From: Cytophagales bacterium
Lineage (GTDB): Bacteria; Bacteroidota; Bacteroidia; Cytophagales; Spirosomataceae
Assembly (NCBI GenBank): GCA_024742395.1
Contig: JANSYO010000012.1
Coordinates: 31,301 to 95,300 of the forward strand
Length of the DNA stretch: 64,000 nt
Direction: 5' to 3'
The notes beneath the pieces were generated by a model. The model had not been told where the DNA came from and ran no database searches. It was given only the letters and a program-made list of their open reading frames with translations. Numbering within the stretch: the first letter of the stretch is position 1; the number at the start of each line of letters is the position of its first letter. The translations under genes and the position numbers were made by a program. Below, piece by piece: positions 1-8,771 of the stretch.

Positions 1-125
1 TGCCAGATTTCCTTCCTTTATTGGGTTATGCAGACGATATTGCTCTTTTAACCTATGTTTTAAGAAGTGTTTCAGACGAAGTAGAGAAGTACGAGTTATG
101 GGAAATGAACAAAGACTTAAATTGA
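1..125 (+). CDS. YkvA-like (DUF1232) protein, C-terminal end only
   Basis: The reading frame is open from base 3 and stops with TGA at 123-125, giving about 40 residues of a protein that starts before the window. The segment PDFLPLLGYADDIALL matches the conserved core of the YkvA/DUF1232 family, where a Pro-Asp-hydrophobic-Pro turn is followed by a Gly-Tyr-x-Asp-Asp motif at the start of a membrane-associated helix. The family is common and its biochemical role is not settled. Because only the tail is visible, neither the start nor the full domain layout can be judged. It lies on the same strand as the tatA-like gene, about 70 bases upstream of it. Confidence 0.7.
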   Translation, partial: PDFLPLLGYADDIALLTYVLRSVSDEVEKYELWEMNKDLN

Positions 126-162
126 ACAGAATTCTGAAACCAATATTTACATATCTTTTTTA

Positions 163-170
163 TACCTTTG
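163..170 (+). promoter_or_regulatory. Bacteroidota-type -7 box upstream of tatA
   Basis: TACCTTTG fits the TAnnTTTG consensus of Bacteroidota sigma-A promoters and sits 26 bases before the tatA start codon. I do not see a matching TTG element 17-23 bases upstream, so this is only a half-supported promoter. Confidence 0.35.
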
Positions 171-196
171 TTATTACTATTTAATCAAAAAGAATC

Positions 197-397
197 ATGG
201 AATTAGCGACATTATTATTCTTAGGGAATCTGGGGGGAACTGAAATTTTCGTCATCCTTTTTGTCATCTTATTGTTTTTTGGAGCAAAAAAATTACCTGA
301 ATTAGCCAAAGGCTTAGGTAAAGGAATCAAAGAATTTAAGGATGCTACCAAAGATGTGAAAGAGAACATCGAGAAAGCAGCAAACGGAGACGATTAA
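197..397 (+). CDS. tatA: Sec-independent translocase subunit TatA/TatE
   Basis: This 66-residue protein has the classic TatA layout: a single N-terminal transmembrane helix (about residues 5-26), the hinge motif [10 protein letters not shown], then an amphipathic helix ([12 protein letters not shown]) and a charged tail. TatA oligomers form the variable-size channel through which TatBC delivers folded twin-arginine substrates across the inner membrane. Size and motif fit the short TatA/E proteins of Bacteroidota. NosZ, whose 3' end lies at the far end of this window, is a typical Tat or Sec substrate in other bacteria, but nothing here ties the two together. The gene is followed by a strong terminator, so it is probably transcribed alone. 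Confidence 0.93.
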   Translation: MELATLLFLGNLGGTEIFVILFVILLFFGAKKLPELAKGLGKGIKEFKDATKDVKENIEKAANGDD

Positions 398-427
398 TTA
401 GCATTCAACCTTAATACGATCTTTAAA

Positions 428-459
428 TACAGCAACTCCCAAGGGTTGTTGTATTTTTT
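428..459 (+). terminator. Rho-independent terminator after tatA
   Basis: An 11-bp stem (428-438 pairing with 443-453, two G-T wobbles) closes a CCAA tetraloop and is followed directly by six T residues. It sits 30 bases after the tatA stop codon. Confidence 0.85.
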
Positions 460-628
460 GTTTTCAAAAAACCGTCCAAAGGAAAAAAACACGGTGTATA
501 GATCAATAATACCAATCTGGCGACGTTAAAAAGCCAGAAAATGTTGATTTTCTGATACACCCCGATTACATTTGAAAAAGCTTTCCAGATAATACATGCT
601 CTCCAACGCAAAAAACACTTATTCCTGT

Positions 629-2449
629 ATGATTCACCCTGTCATTAAGAGACTATACGTCTTACCTCTTTGCTTATTTTCTTTCAAAGGAATTTCTCAG
701 GAAGTTTCTTCTGAATCAGAAAAGATAAAGGAAGTAAACACCTTGGTTATAGGTGCTAAGCCCAAAACCGAAGCAGCAGTTAAAGACACTGCCAGCAAAG
801 TAAAACAGGCACCATTTCCCGGATCAATAGAAGTTGAAGATACCAGAGACCATGTGGTATTCAATATTATCCCGGCTTCTGATGAAGTCATAGCAGAACG
901 TATAAAGGGTCTAGAGAATATCATGCCAATGCCTTACAATGAGCATGTAAAAAAGTATATCGATTATTTCTTATACAAGAGACCAAATTTCGTAAAGCAA
1001 ATGCTGGAGAGAAAGGAGTTCTACTTTCCGGTTTTTGAGAAATATTTGGTGAAGCATAATATTCCTGATGAAATGAAGTATTTGGCTCTTTTAGAGTCAG
1101 GGCTTAATCCAAACGCTGTTTCAAGAGCCAATGCCGTAGGAATGTGGCAGTTCATGTCATACACAGGAAAAGAATATGGTTTAAAAATTAATGAATATGT
1201 TGATGAAAGAAGACATGTTGAGAAATCAACAGATGCCTCTTTCAGATACCTTACAAGACTTTACAATCAGTTTGACGATTGGGAGCTTGCTCTGGCTTCA
1301 TATAACACGGGTCCGGGCAGAATCAGAAGAGCAATCAGAAAATCCGGAAAGACGGACTATTGGTCACTTCATGCCTACATTCATCCTGATACCAGGGCGT
1401 ATGTACCACAGTGGGAAGCTCTTCACTATTTAATGAATTACTCTGCTGAGCATGGTATTTTCCCAGACTATAAAGAGGCTCTCTATCCTATGGAGACAGA
1501 GAACCTTGTAATGGATGGCCCACTTAACTTAAAGTCTTTTGCAGAATTAAATTATCTGGATTTTGCAACGTTGAAATTGCTTAACCCACACATTATCACA
1601 GACGAGTTACCTACTTATGCAAGAGATGTAGAAGTAAAGTTGCCACGAGTAAATTATGTGTATTTTGAGAATAATAAGAAATGTGTACTTGATTCGGCCA
1701 TGATTCTAAAATCTGGTGCTCAGGAGACTTATGTAGCACAGTCTGATTCAAAAGGAGATTATCATATTGAATACAAAGATTCAAAGCATTACCATAGAGT
1801 GGTATCAGGTGATTACCTGGGTAAAATTGCAGAGAAATATGATGTTCGTATCAGTGATCTTAAGAGATGGAATAATTTAAGATCAAACACGGTAATGAAA
1901 GGGCAGCGTTTGGTTTATTACAAAAGAGAAGCTCATAAAGTTTACGATGCCATCAATGACTCCAAAGAGAAGACACAAGTTGCTACTGCAAAAACAACCG
2001 AAACCAAATCAAATGAGAATGCTGCTAGCCTTAGCAATGTAAAAGTAGTAGCAAAAAACAACACTACCGCTCCTGCAGAGAAGCCTTTCCACTACGAAAA
2101 ACAAACAGTGAAAAGATATCATTTTATTCAAAGAGGCGAAAACCTTACGATGATTGCCAGAAAGTATGATACAACTGTGAAAGAGTTAATGGAATTAAAC
2201 AATATTCAGTCTCAGAATAAAATCATGAGAGGACAGCGTTTAGCTTATTACACCACTATTTCAGAAAAGGTGTACGATCAGTCATCTTCTGATGCAAACA
2301 AAAACCTAATTGTACACGTAGTTCAGCCAGGTGATACATTATGGAATCTTTCTCAACGTTACGGTTTCTCTATTTCTGAAATCAAAAAGCTTAACGGATT
2401 AGATGACAATACCTTAAAAGTAGGTCAAAAGATAAAAGTAAAAGGATAA
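629..2449 (+). CDS. mltD: MltD-like membrane-bound lytic murein transglycosylase with three LysM repeats
   Basis: The protein cleaves the glycan strands of peptidoglycan to give 1,6-anhydro ends. It has an N-terminal signal sequence (basic KR, then a hydrophobic stretch ending at GISQ), a spacer, and a lysozyme-like SLT domain around residues 125-260 with the catalytic glutamate in LALLESGLNP and the later motifs GMWQF and LASYNTGPGR. Three LysM repeats occupy the C-terminal 240 residues, each with a Gly-Asp/Glu-x-Leu segment and Lys/Arg-x-Gly-Gln-x-Ile/Leu near its end. I chose the ATG at 629 over an in-frame ATG at 596 because it gives a normal-length signal peptide; the upstream start adds 11 residues. 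A terminator follows. Confidence 0.9.
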   Translation: MIHPVIKRLYVLPLCLFSFKGISQEVSSESEKIKEVNTLVIGAKPKTEAAVKDTASKVKQAPFPGSIEVEDTRDHVVFNIIPASDEVIAERIKGLENIMPMPYNEHVKKYIDYFLYKRPNFVKQMLERKEFYFPVFEKYLVKHNIPDEMKYLALLESGLNPNAVSRANAVGMWQFMSYTGKEYGLKINEYVDERRHVEKSTDASFRYLTRLYNQFDDWELALASYNTGPGRIRRAIRKSGKTDYWSLHAYIHPDTRAYVPQWEALHYLMNYSAEHGIFPDYKEALYPMETENLVMDGPLNLKSFAELNYLDFATLKLLNPHIITDELPTYARDVEVKLPRVNYVYFENNKKCVLDSAMILKSGAQETYVAQSDSKGDYHIEYKDSKHYHRVVSGDYLGKIAEKYDVRISDLKRWNNLRSNTVMKGQRLVYYKREAHKVYDAINDSKEKTQVATAKTTETKSNENAASLSNVKVVAKNNTTAPAEKPFHYEKQTVKRYHFIQRGENLTMIARKYDTTVKELMELNNIQSQNKIMRGQRLAYYTTISEKVYDQSSSDANKNLIVHVVQPGDTLWNLSQRYGFSISEIKKLNGLDDNTLKVGQKIKVKG

Positions 2450-2469
2450 TATTTTCCTTAACAGAATAG

Positions 2470-2501
2470 AAAGCTGAATCAGAAATGGTTCAGCTTTTTT
2501 T
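2470..2501 (+). terminator. Rho-independent terminator after the mltD-like gene
   Basis: A perfect 9-bp stem (AAAGCTGAA at 2470-2478 with TTCAGCTTT at 2489-2497) with a 10-base loop runs into a T tract. It is 20 bases after the mltD stop. Confidence 0.88.
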
Positions 2502-2572
2502 ATTTTCATACATTTCAGTCAAAGAGCATAGCCTTGCACAGAAATTTGTCACATTAATTAGCATATGTTAAA

Positions 2573-2695
2573 ATGGGAATTATCATATGGTCAGAATTTT
2601 TAACCGGTTTTTTACAAGCACTACTTTTGAGCTTGCCTTTTGCCCTCTATTTACTGATTAAGAAAATAAAGAATGATAAAAATAAGACTACCTGA
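2573..2695 (+). CDS. Small single-pass membrane protein candidate, 40 residues
   Basis: ATG at 2573 opens a 40-codon frame ending with TGA at 2693-2695. The product begins MGIIIWSEFLTGFLQALLLS, has one long hydrophobic segment (about residues 3-30) and ends in a Lys-rich tail (IKKIKNDKNK), as expected of a tiny inner-membrane protein with its C-terminus in the cytoplasm. Its last 23 bases overlap the start of the glycosylase gene in another frame, which suggests translational coupling. I do not recognise a family. It could be a chance frame, but hydrophobic and basic parts in this order, plus the overlap, favour a real gene. Confidence 0.45.
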   Translation: MGIIIWSEFLTGFLQALLLSLPFALYLLIKKIKNDKNKTT

Positions 2696-3554
2696 GCTTT
2701 TTAATAAAACAGAGACTTTCAGATATCTTAATAGAGGAAAAGAAGAGATCCTATTTCGTGTTTCGGGCAATAGAGTTAGAAAACTTTTTAAAATAGAAAA
2801 TAAACTTCTCTTAACTCAGTTAACCTTTGAAAATCAAAACATTAAGATTGATTTTCTTCAAGGTATACCATCAAGCCACCACCTAAAATTAATTGAGAAT
2901 CATATTGTAGAGTGGTTTGATCTTAATACCGATTTATCAAAGATCTACGATGGCTTTCGGCCTGTTGAAATTCTATATAACCTAGCACATACTTATCATG
3001 GACTGCGAATAATAAAAGTACCGGATTTATACGAAGCTCTATGCTGGAGTATTATCGGGCAACAGATCAATTTAAGCTTCGCATATCAATGCAAACGAAA
3101 CCTTGTAGCAGAAGCCGGTGCCTATTGTACCTATGAGAGTGAAACTTTTTACAGCTTCCCAAGCCCTGAAGATGTTCTCGAAATTTCTGACGATACTTTT
3201 CGCAGAATGAAGTTCTCAAGTCAAAAGGTAAAATATATCAGAATAGTGAGCCAACTCTTCACTGAGAAGAAAATCTCCAAAGAACAACTTCTTTACATGG
3301 ATTACCAAAAGGCCAAACAGACACTCAAGCAAATTAAGGGCATAGGAGAGTGGAGTGCCAACTATGTTTTAATGCGGTGTCTTGGTTATAAGCAAGCTCT
3401 TCCTCTTGCTGATGTGGGTTTGCAGAATGCTTTAAAAAATCAATTAAACCTTGCTAATAAACCTGGAAAAGAAGAGCTATTGCTTATCACAGAAAATTGG
3501 AAGGGTTTTGAATCTTATGCCACTTTTTACCTGTGGCAAAGCCTTCTTGTGTAA
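2673..3554 (+). CDS. alkA: DNA-3-methyladenine glycosylase II (AlkA-type)
   Basis: This base-excision repair enzyme removes alkylated purines such as 3-methyladenine. The N-terminal 110 residues resemble the AlkA N-domain. The HhH-GPD catalytic core follows, with EALCWSIIGQQIN at about 121-133, the helix-hairpin-helix IKGIGEWSANYVLMR at 221-235, and the catalytic aspartate in PLADVGLQ (Asp247). At 293 residues it has the usual AlkA length. The start overlaps the preceding 40-codon frame. No Ada-type regulatory domain is fused to it and none is nearby, so its induction cannot be inferred. Confidence 0.88.
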   Translation: MIKIRLPELFNKTETFRYLNRGKEEILFRVSGNRVRKLFKIENKLLLTQLTFENQNIKIDFLQGIPSSHHLKLIENHIVEWFDLNTDLSKIYDGFRPVEILYNLAHTYHGLRIIKVPDLYEALCWSIIGQQINLSFAYQCKRNLVAEAGAYCTYESETFYSFPSPEDVLEISDDTFRRMKFSSQKVKYIRIVSQLFTEKKISKEQLLYMDYQKAKQTLKQIKGIGEWSANYVLMRCLGYKQALPLADVGLQNALKNQLNLANKPGKEELLLITENWKGFESYATFYLWQSLLV

Positions 3555-3680
3555 AATAAACACAATTTAATATATTGACATTTGTCATTTTTTATTTCTG
3601 CATTTCACTCCAATTTCCTATCAGATCCCTTTGAACTGCTAACTATTATTTCTAATTTAAATCCATAGTCTGTCAAAGAT

Positions 3681-3700
3681 TACATTCTTTCTAGAATGTA
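3681..3700. promoter_or_regulatory. Perfect 8-bp inverted repeat upstream of the Crp/Fnr gene
   Basis: TACATTCT and AGAATGTA form a perfect inverted repeat with a 4-base spacer, 30 bases before the start codon at 3730. The shape fits a dimeric-regulator operator, possibly for autoregulation by the downstream Crp-family protein. This is inference from symmetry and position only. Confidence 0.4.
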
Positions 3701-3729
3701 TTTTCCCATTTTCACACATATAAATATTA

Positions 3730-4305
3730 ATGAGAAAGTTTATCACTCACCTGCAAGAGAATTTTGGTTTCAGTAAAGAAGAAGTTGAAGAGATTGTCCC
3801 CCTTTTTGAAAAGGTAACTTTTGAAAAGAATGATTTTCTTATTCAGCAAATGGGCTATAGTGATCAAGTCTTCTTTATTCAAGAAGGATTGGTTAGAGAA
3901 TTCTTCACGCATGACAATGTGAGTGACGAAGACAACACCACTCAGTTTGTCAGTGAAGGAGACTTTTACTTCTCCACATACGCGGCGATAGAAGACCAAC
4001 GATCTACTTTTTTTACTCAGGCCTTAGAACCTGTAAATGCCATGATGGCAAAAAAAGGTGCAATACTGGAGCTGCTATACAAATCCTTCACTATTGACCG
4101 CCTAGTACTACTCATTATGGCGGATAGCCTGTTAAGGGAAGAGAAGTCTAAACGTATTTTTATGAAAACCAGAAAAGCAGCTGAGAGATACAATCTGTTT
4201 AATGAGGTTTTTCCACAACTACAAGATAGAATCAGTGACAAATATGTCGCCTCATTTCTTCAAATAAACTCTTCAACCTTAAGCCGAATAAGATCAAAAA
4301 AGTAA
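3730..4305 (+). CDS. Crp/Fnr-family transcriptional regulator
   Basis: The 191-residue protein has a cyclic-nucleotide-binding-like beta-roll at about residues 25-115 (for example KNDFLIQQMGYSDQVFFIQEG followed by VREFF) and a C-terminal helix-turn-helix with the recognition region YVASFLQINSSTLSRIR. Bacteroidota have many such short Crp-type regulators, and most lack the residues for cAMP binding; I see no clear RxS phosphate-binding motif here, so the effector is unknown. An inverted repeat lies 30 bases upstream. The gene converges on the DUF1080 gene with only three bases between stop codons. Confidence 0.82.
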   Translation: MRKFITHLQENFGFSKEEVEEIVPLFEKVTFEKNDFLIQQMGYSDQVFFIQEGLVREFFTHDNVSDEDNTTQFVSEGDFYFSTYAAIEDQRSTFFTQALEPVNAMMAKKGAILELLYKSFTIDRLVLLIMADSLLREEKSKRIFMKTRKAAERYNLFNEVFPQLQDRISDKYVASFLQINSSTLSRIRSKK

Positions 4306-4308
4306 GTT

Positions 4309-5007
4309 TTACTGAGTCAAACTTTTGATTTTTGACAGATTGATATGCCTGAACTCTACTTCCGCTCCTTCTGATTGCAAAGCAAACTGACCTGAGGTAG
4401 CAGTGGCATTAAAACCATAATTAATCATTCTATTATTTAACCATACCTTCACTTTGTCTTCAAAACACTCAATTACCATATGATTCCACTCTCCCGGATT
4501 GTTCTCTACGTTTCCGGTTAAATTGGGAATGCGTCTGTTTTTATCACCATCTACACCCCACTTTTCTTTTGGCCCTCTTCTTGCTTCCATATTGGGCACT
4601 TCTATATTCTCTCCTATACACCAAAAGTCGCCACCGTTCTGATGCATAAGTTGCACCTCAATAGACTGCGGAAACATTTTATAAAGCCTTCGGGACTTAG
4701 AAACATGTACCAGTGCTCCGCAATTTGCAGGTTTTGCGGCAAAGCGATAATCAAATTCAACCCGATAATTTGAAAAAGAAGCATCTGTAATCAAATGACC
4801 ACCGGGCGTTCCACGGGTAACCAATAATCCATCCCGAACAAAAAAAGGATTCACAGCTTCTTTGTTATTATCCATTTCAGGTACATCCCAATGCCAACCG
4901 CTGAGATCTTTCCCATTGAAAAGTGGAGTAGATTTTAAACAGTTTGAGTCAAGAGTAAAAGAGCTTCCAAGAAAAAGGAGAATTAGTAGACTGAATACTT
5001 TTTTCAT
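4309..5007 (-). CDS. DUF1080 (3-keto-disaccharide hydrolase-like) secreted protein
   Basis: The 232-residue product starts with a Sec signal peptide (MKKVFSLLILLFLGSSFTL). The rest is a single DUF1080 concanavalin-like jelly roll: it opens with PLFNGKDLSGWHWD, has the NYRVEFDYRF core strand, the EVQLMHQNGGDFW segment, GEWNHMVIECFEDKVKVWLN, and closes with GQFALQSEGAEVEFRHI. Members of this family include 3-keto-glycoside hydrolases, but many are uncharacterised, so a sugar-related periplasmic role is only likely. The family is usually about this size when it stands alone. It is divergent from the CpsB-type phosphatase gene across a 107-base spacer. Confidence 0.85.
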   Translation of the reverse strand: MKKVFSLLILLFLGSSFTLDSNCLKSTPLFNGKDLSGWHWDVPEMDNNKEAVNPFFVRDGLLVTRGTPGGHLITDASFSNYRVEFDYRFAAKPANCGALVHVSKSRRLYKMFPQSIEVQLMHQNGGDFWCIGENIEVPNMEARRGPKEKWGVDGDKNRRIPNLTGNVENNPGEWNHMVIECFEDKVKVWLNNRMINYGFNATATSGQFALQSEGAEVEFRHINLSKIKSLTQ

Positions 5008-5044
5008 TTATAGTTCAATAGGTAAATAATTATATGAATATAAG

Positions 5045-5094
5045 AACTATTCATGCCAATTCGCCTCTTGTATAGATGAATAGTTATAAATTTG
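5045..5094 (+). promoter_or_regulatory. Promoter with overlapping inverted repeat upstream of the CpsB-type phosphatase
   Basis: TAAATTTG at 5087-5094 matches the TAnnTTTG -7 box, with a TTG at 5068-5070 (16-base spacer, one short of the usual range), and the start codon is 20 bases downstream. AACTATTCAT (5045-5054) and ATGAATAGTT (5076-5085) form a perfect 10-bp inverted repeat with a 21-base spacer that spans the promoter, so this may be an operator. It could also serve the divergent DUF1080 gene. Confidence 0.45.
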
Positions 5095-5114
5095 CCTGAT
5101 TCCAACATCGACTA

Positions 5115-5852
5115 ATGTTCAGTCTATTTAAGAAAAAAAAATCCATCAAGAATACATTCGAGTTCCTGGGAACCGATATGCACTCACATCTTTTGCCAGC
5201 GGTAGATGATGGCAGTGACTCTATAGTAACCTCTTCATTTCTTATTAGTGAGTTGGCCGAGCTCGGCTTTAATAAACTCATCACTACACCTCACATCTAT
5301 ACAGATTTTTATAAAAATAGCCGGGAGACACTTGAGCCTGCGTTTCAAGAGCTTAAATCTCAGATTGGTAAGTCTATTCCTGATATTCCTATCAGTTACT
5401 CTGCCGAATACTTTTTAGACACATTTTTTGAGGAAAAACTTAAGAATAAGGAGCTAATTCCCTTTGGTGATAAGCATATACTCCTGGAGATTTCTTTTGT
5501 AGGTTACTCCCCTATTTTGGAGCAAACCGTCTTTGACCTTGTCATGCAAGGTTACAAACCAATCCTTGCTCACCCGGAACGTTATACGTATTTAGGTAAA
5601 TCATTTAATACATTCAGGAAATTAAGGGAACTTGGCTGCGAACTTCAGCTAAACATTAATTCGCTGGGGGGATATTATGGAAAAGCCTCTGAAGAAATTG
5701 CGAGGCAACTCATGGAAGAAAAGCTGGTCAGCTATCTGGGCACAGACATGCACAATGAAAGGCATCTTGATTTCCTTAAAAAAATGGCCCGAAATTCAAG
5801 GCTAATGAAAGAAATAAGAGCGTATGAGTGGCAGAATAGTGAGTTGTATTGA
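5115..5852 (+). CDS. PHP-family protein-tyrosine phosphatase (CpsB/YwqE type)
   Basis: These manganese-dependent phosphatases dephosphorylate the tyrosine-rich tail of Wzc-type kinases and so control capsule length and export. The PHP metal-binding motifs are all visible: TDMHSHLLPAVDDGS near residues 20-34, TTPHIYTDFY, ILAHPERY, and LGTDMHN near the C-terminus. At 245 residues it has typical CpsB length. It lies next to the polysaccharide locus that contains a Wzc kinase at 22230-24635, which is the expected substrate. It is on the opposite strand and has its own promoter, so it is controlled separately from the main operon. Confidence 0.88.
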   Translation: MFSLFKKKKSIKNTFEFLGTDMHSHLLPAVDDGSDSIVTSSFLISELAELGFNKLITTPHIYTDFYKNSRETLEPAFQELKSQIGKSIPDIPISYSAEYFLDTFFEEKLKNKELIPFGDKHILLEISFVGYSPILEQTVFDLVMQGYKPILAHPERYTYLGKSFNTFRKLRELGCELQLNINSLGGYYGKASEEIARQLMEEKLVSYLGTDMHNERHLDFLKKMARNSRLMKEIRAYEWQNSELY

Positions 5853-5857
5853 TTAAA

Positions 5858-7246
5858 CTAATATGCGTTTTCCTCTCCTTTAAGCATGTTGTAAATTGTC
5901 ATAAAGATTATCTTGATGTCTAGCCAAAATGTCCAATTCTCAATATACCAGATATCAAATTCCACACGCTTTTGCATTGCATCAAGGGTTTTGGTTTCGC
6001 CACGATAACCGTTAACCTGTGCCCAACCGGTAATACCTGGCTTTACCCAATGCCTGACCAAGTAGCTACTTACTTCATCTTTCGTTCGTACATTGTGCTC
6101 ATGAGCATGAGGACGAGGACCTACGATAGACATATCTCCTTTCATTACATTAATGAATTGGGGTAACTCGTCCAGATTGGATTTTCTCAAAAATGCTCCA
6201 ACCTTCGTTATCCTAGGATCATTCTGCCGAGCCTGGTTGAATTCATTTCTTTCATTTACATCATTACTTTCTGGTCGCATAGACCTGAACTTGAAGCACT
6301 TAAATTTCTCTCCATTTTTACCCCATCTATCTTGCAAAAAGAATACAGGGCCTTTAGAATCTAACTTTATTATTATCGCAAGAATAGGAAATAGCCAGGA
6401 AAGAAGCAATATGAATACTAGAGAAGCAAAAGCAATATCAAACATACGCTTTAGAATTCTCCAATGATCAAGCTGAAGCGGTTCAGACCTTAGAGTAATT
6501 AATGGATAATTACCAAAGAGCTGAAACTGTACCCTACTCAGATAATAATTATTATAGTTTGGAATAAATTTCATTCTTACACCTTTTGCTTCGCAAAAAC
6601 TGAATAGCTCATGTAGCATATTTTTGTTTAACGAATCTGTTGTAACAATCAAATCATCAACCTGAAGGTTATGATTTAAGGAATAGAATTTCTCTAAGTC
6701 CCCTAAATAAGTATAAGGACTTTCTTCCTGCTCTTCTTTAGCTATAACACCTAATACACTCATTCCGTAATGAGGTTTGGAGTAAATAAGAGATATCAGG
6801 TTTTCTGTGATATCATTATAACCCACAAAAACTACGTAACGTTTATTACCACCGTGAGTCCGATAATATAATAAAGTTTTCTTTTCAAAGTAATTTTTTA
6901 ATATTAGGGCAAGTGACAAGAGCAAACCAAAATATAATACAAATAAACGTGTGTACTCATGGCTATTTAAAATAAAGAATATCTGACCAGCCACAAGTAG
7001 TTGAACAGCCACATTTTGCAAAATTAAAAGTAACTCGCCTATATACTTTTCTGTCCTAAACTCGTCATATAGATTTGATATTTTGGAACTGAAATACCAG
7101 AAAAAGGCCTGAACGCAAAGCATCAAAGCTGAGTTCTTTTCAAACGTTCTACCGCTTAGTTTTCCTGCTATTAAAAATACAACAACAAGTATCGCAACAT
7201 CCGTTATTAATTTAATATATCCGAGTTTCTTAATACTTCTAACCAT
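5858..7246 (-). CDS. Undecaprenyl-phosphate sugar phosphotransferase (WcaJ type)
   Basis: This enzyme starts repeat-unit synthesis by moving a hexose-1-phosphate from a nucleotide sugar to undecaprenyl phosphate. The 462-residue protein has four or five N-terminal transmembrane helices (residues 10-125), a Rossmann-like central domain (about 135-245), a further membrane helix at about 270-295 and the conserved bacterial sugar-transferase domain: KRMFDIAFASLVF, GPVFFLQDRWGKNG, FKCFKFRSMRP, LRKSNLDELPQFINVMKGDMS and VGPRPH. It is the last gene of the polysaccharide locus and converges with the phosphatase gene, five bases apart. The adjacent upstream genes are broken. Confidence 0.92.
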   Translation of the reverse strand: MVRSIKKLGYIKLITDVAILVVVFLIAGKLSGRTFEKNSALMLCVQAFFWYFSSKISNLYDEFRTEKYIGELLLILQNVAVQLLVAGQIFFILNSHEYTRLFVLYFGLLLSLALILKNYFEKKTLLYYRTHGGNKRYVVFVGYNDITENLISLIYSKPHYGMSVLGVIAKEEQEESPYTYLGDLEKFYSLNHNLQVDDLIVTTDSLNKNMLHELFSFCEAKGVRMKFIPNYNNYYLSRVQFQLFGNYPLITLRSEPLQLDHWRILKRMFDIAFASLVFILLLSWLFPILAIIIKLDSKGPVFFLQDRWGKNGEKFKCFKFRSMRPESNDVNERNEFNQARQNDPRITKVGAFLRKSNLDELPQFINVMKGDMSIVGPRPHAHEHNVRTKDEVSSYLVRHWVKPGITGWAQVNGYRGETKTLDAMQKRVEFDIWYIENWTFWLDIKIIFMTIYNMLKGEENAY

Positions 7247-7249
7247 AAT

Positions 7250-8771
7250 CTAATTACAATAAGAGTTTTCTAATTCCAGAACCATACGCCAGCTTCTATA
7301 TTCAATTCGATAGCCCTCCTGAGGATACGGCCATGTCACCGCTCCATCAGTTGAGACTCTGAAATCATAAGTATTACTTTGACTAAGTTTAAATGTTTTC
7401 ACTTTACGCGTTGATGGACTAAAAGTCAATAAGTCTCTCCACTCTTGTTTTCCATGATCTGAATACTAAGCTTTCATTTGAGCAGGCAATTGTTCTTCAT
7501 TCAATGATTGTCCGCTTCCACATATAATATCAAAGCTTACATCAATAGGATCTGGAGCGTTTGTCCATTTGACTAAATCAATTAAGTGTGATTCTGTATC
7601 TAAACACGACGCATAAGTTTTCGACTCCCAAATTGGTTTTTTATTGTCCCCAGCATGTATACCACTGTAATCATAGAATGACAGTTTAATACTATCTATT
7701 GCGGTGGCTAAAGAACTTACCTTAAACTTTGCACCACTGTTAGGTACAAAATAAAAACTTTGATGAATTTTATCCGATTTTGCATTTGTAACCTTAAACA
7801 GATAGGATATGTCTAAATCCTAATAGATATTCAAAACCTCAAAAGAAGGTCCATTTCTACAAATAACTTCAGTTAAGCCTGAAAAGTAATAACCCGGTTC
7901 TTCAATATCAGTTTCAACAATCACAGTACAGTCAGCTAACCTTCTTGGTAAAACATGGTCGTAAAGTGTAAATCGACCATTGTGAAAGACATATACTGGT
8001 AAAAGGCTATCAGTTCCAACTGAAGTATCCAAACAAAAAATTAAAGAGTATGTATCCAGAAAACTCGTCTCTTCATTCTCGAGGCTAATTGATCTGATAT
8101 ACACACCTCCATATAAATCTTTAAGATTTTGACTCAGAGGCATTAATTCACCTGCTCTTTTATAAAGGTTAAACATATTTCCACCCGCCGGCAAAAAACG
8201 CTTGGCAATTGGTCTAAAATAATGCACTAACCAGTGATAATCGCTGCTTTATCACTGAGTTCTGACTCCAACTTTATTAAAATAGTACCATTTTTAAAAG
8301 AGGCCATTTTTGTCATTTTTGAGAGCATAATAGACGAAACCTCATTTTGCACTTTTCCAAGTTTTCCCTTTCTTAGAATCGAAAAATAATTCTTCCTGAA
8401 AGGCCAATCAAAAGACAAAAATTGATTGGTGTAACCAGCACGCCGAAAGCTCAGTCCAAACTGGAGATTATCTCAACCTTTCGGGTTCCATTCGGGAGAA
8501 ATTGCTAAATACAAATAACCTTCTTTGTTAAAAGAGAACTTCCTCGAACTCAATGGAGTTACTACTTATTCTATATCCCTCCATACTAAACTAAACTCAG
8601 TGGAATCTGCAAGAGAGTTAAAATCAAAATGTTCAACTCTCAGCTTTATTAGCCCTTCAGAAATAGGCTCTTTAAAATGTAATACCACACCTTCTAAAGG
8701 GAAACACATGCTTGATAAAATGCGAGCAAAAATAGTAAAACTATGCTGGTTACCTTATCTAATACCTTCAT
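7250..8771 (-). pseudogene. Decayed lipoprotein gene with four stops and two frameshifts
   Basis: Reading the minus strand from ATG at 8771 gives a lipoprotein-like start (hydrophobic stretch then FYQAC as lipobox). A frameshift at about 8698-8710 leads into a frame that continues through TAA (8566-8568) and TGA (8473-8475), shifts again near 8227, and then passes in-frame TAG codons at 7820-7822 and 7466-7468 before the final stop at 7250. Between lesions the frame stays coding-like, with segments such as HFKEPISEG, WNAP-like Trp/Pro motifs and FYFVPNSGAKFKV. About 500 residues would be restored. The family is not recognised; the product was probably a surface lipoprotein of the polysaccharide locus. 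Its start overlaps the stop of the preceding broken gene (ATGA), so the two were once coupled. Confidence 0.75.

Noticed and set aside
7250..8771. Stop-codon readthrough or alternative code as explanation of the in-frame stops
   Set aside because: All three stop codons (TAA, TGA, TAG) and two frameshifts occur in the same gene, which means decay, not recoding.
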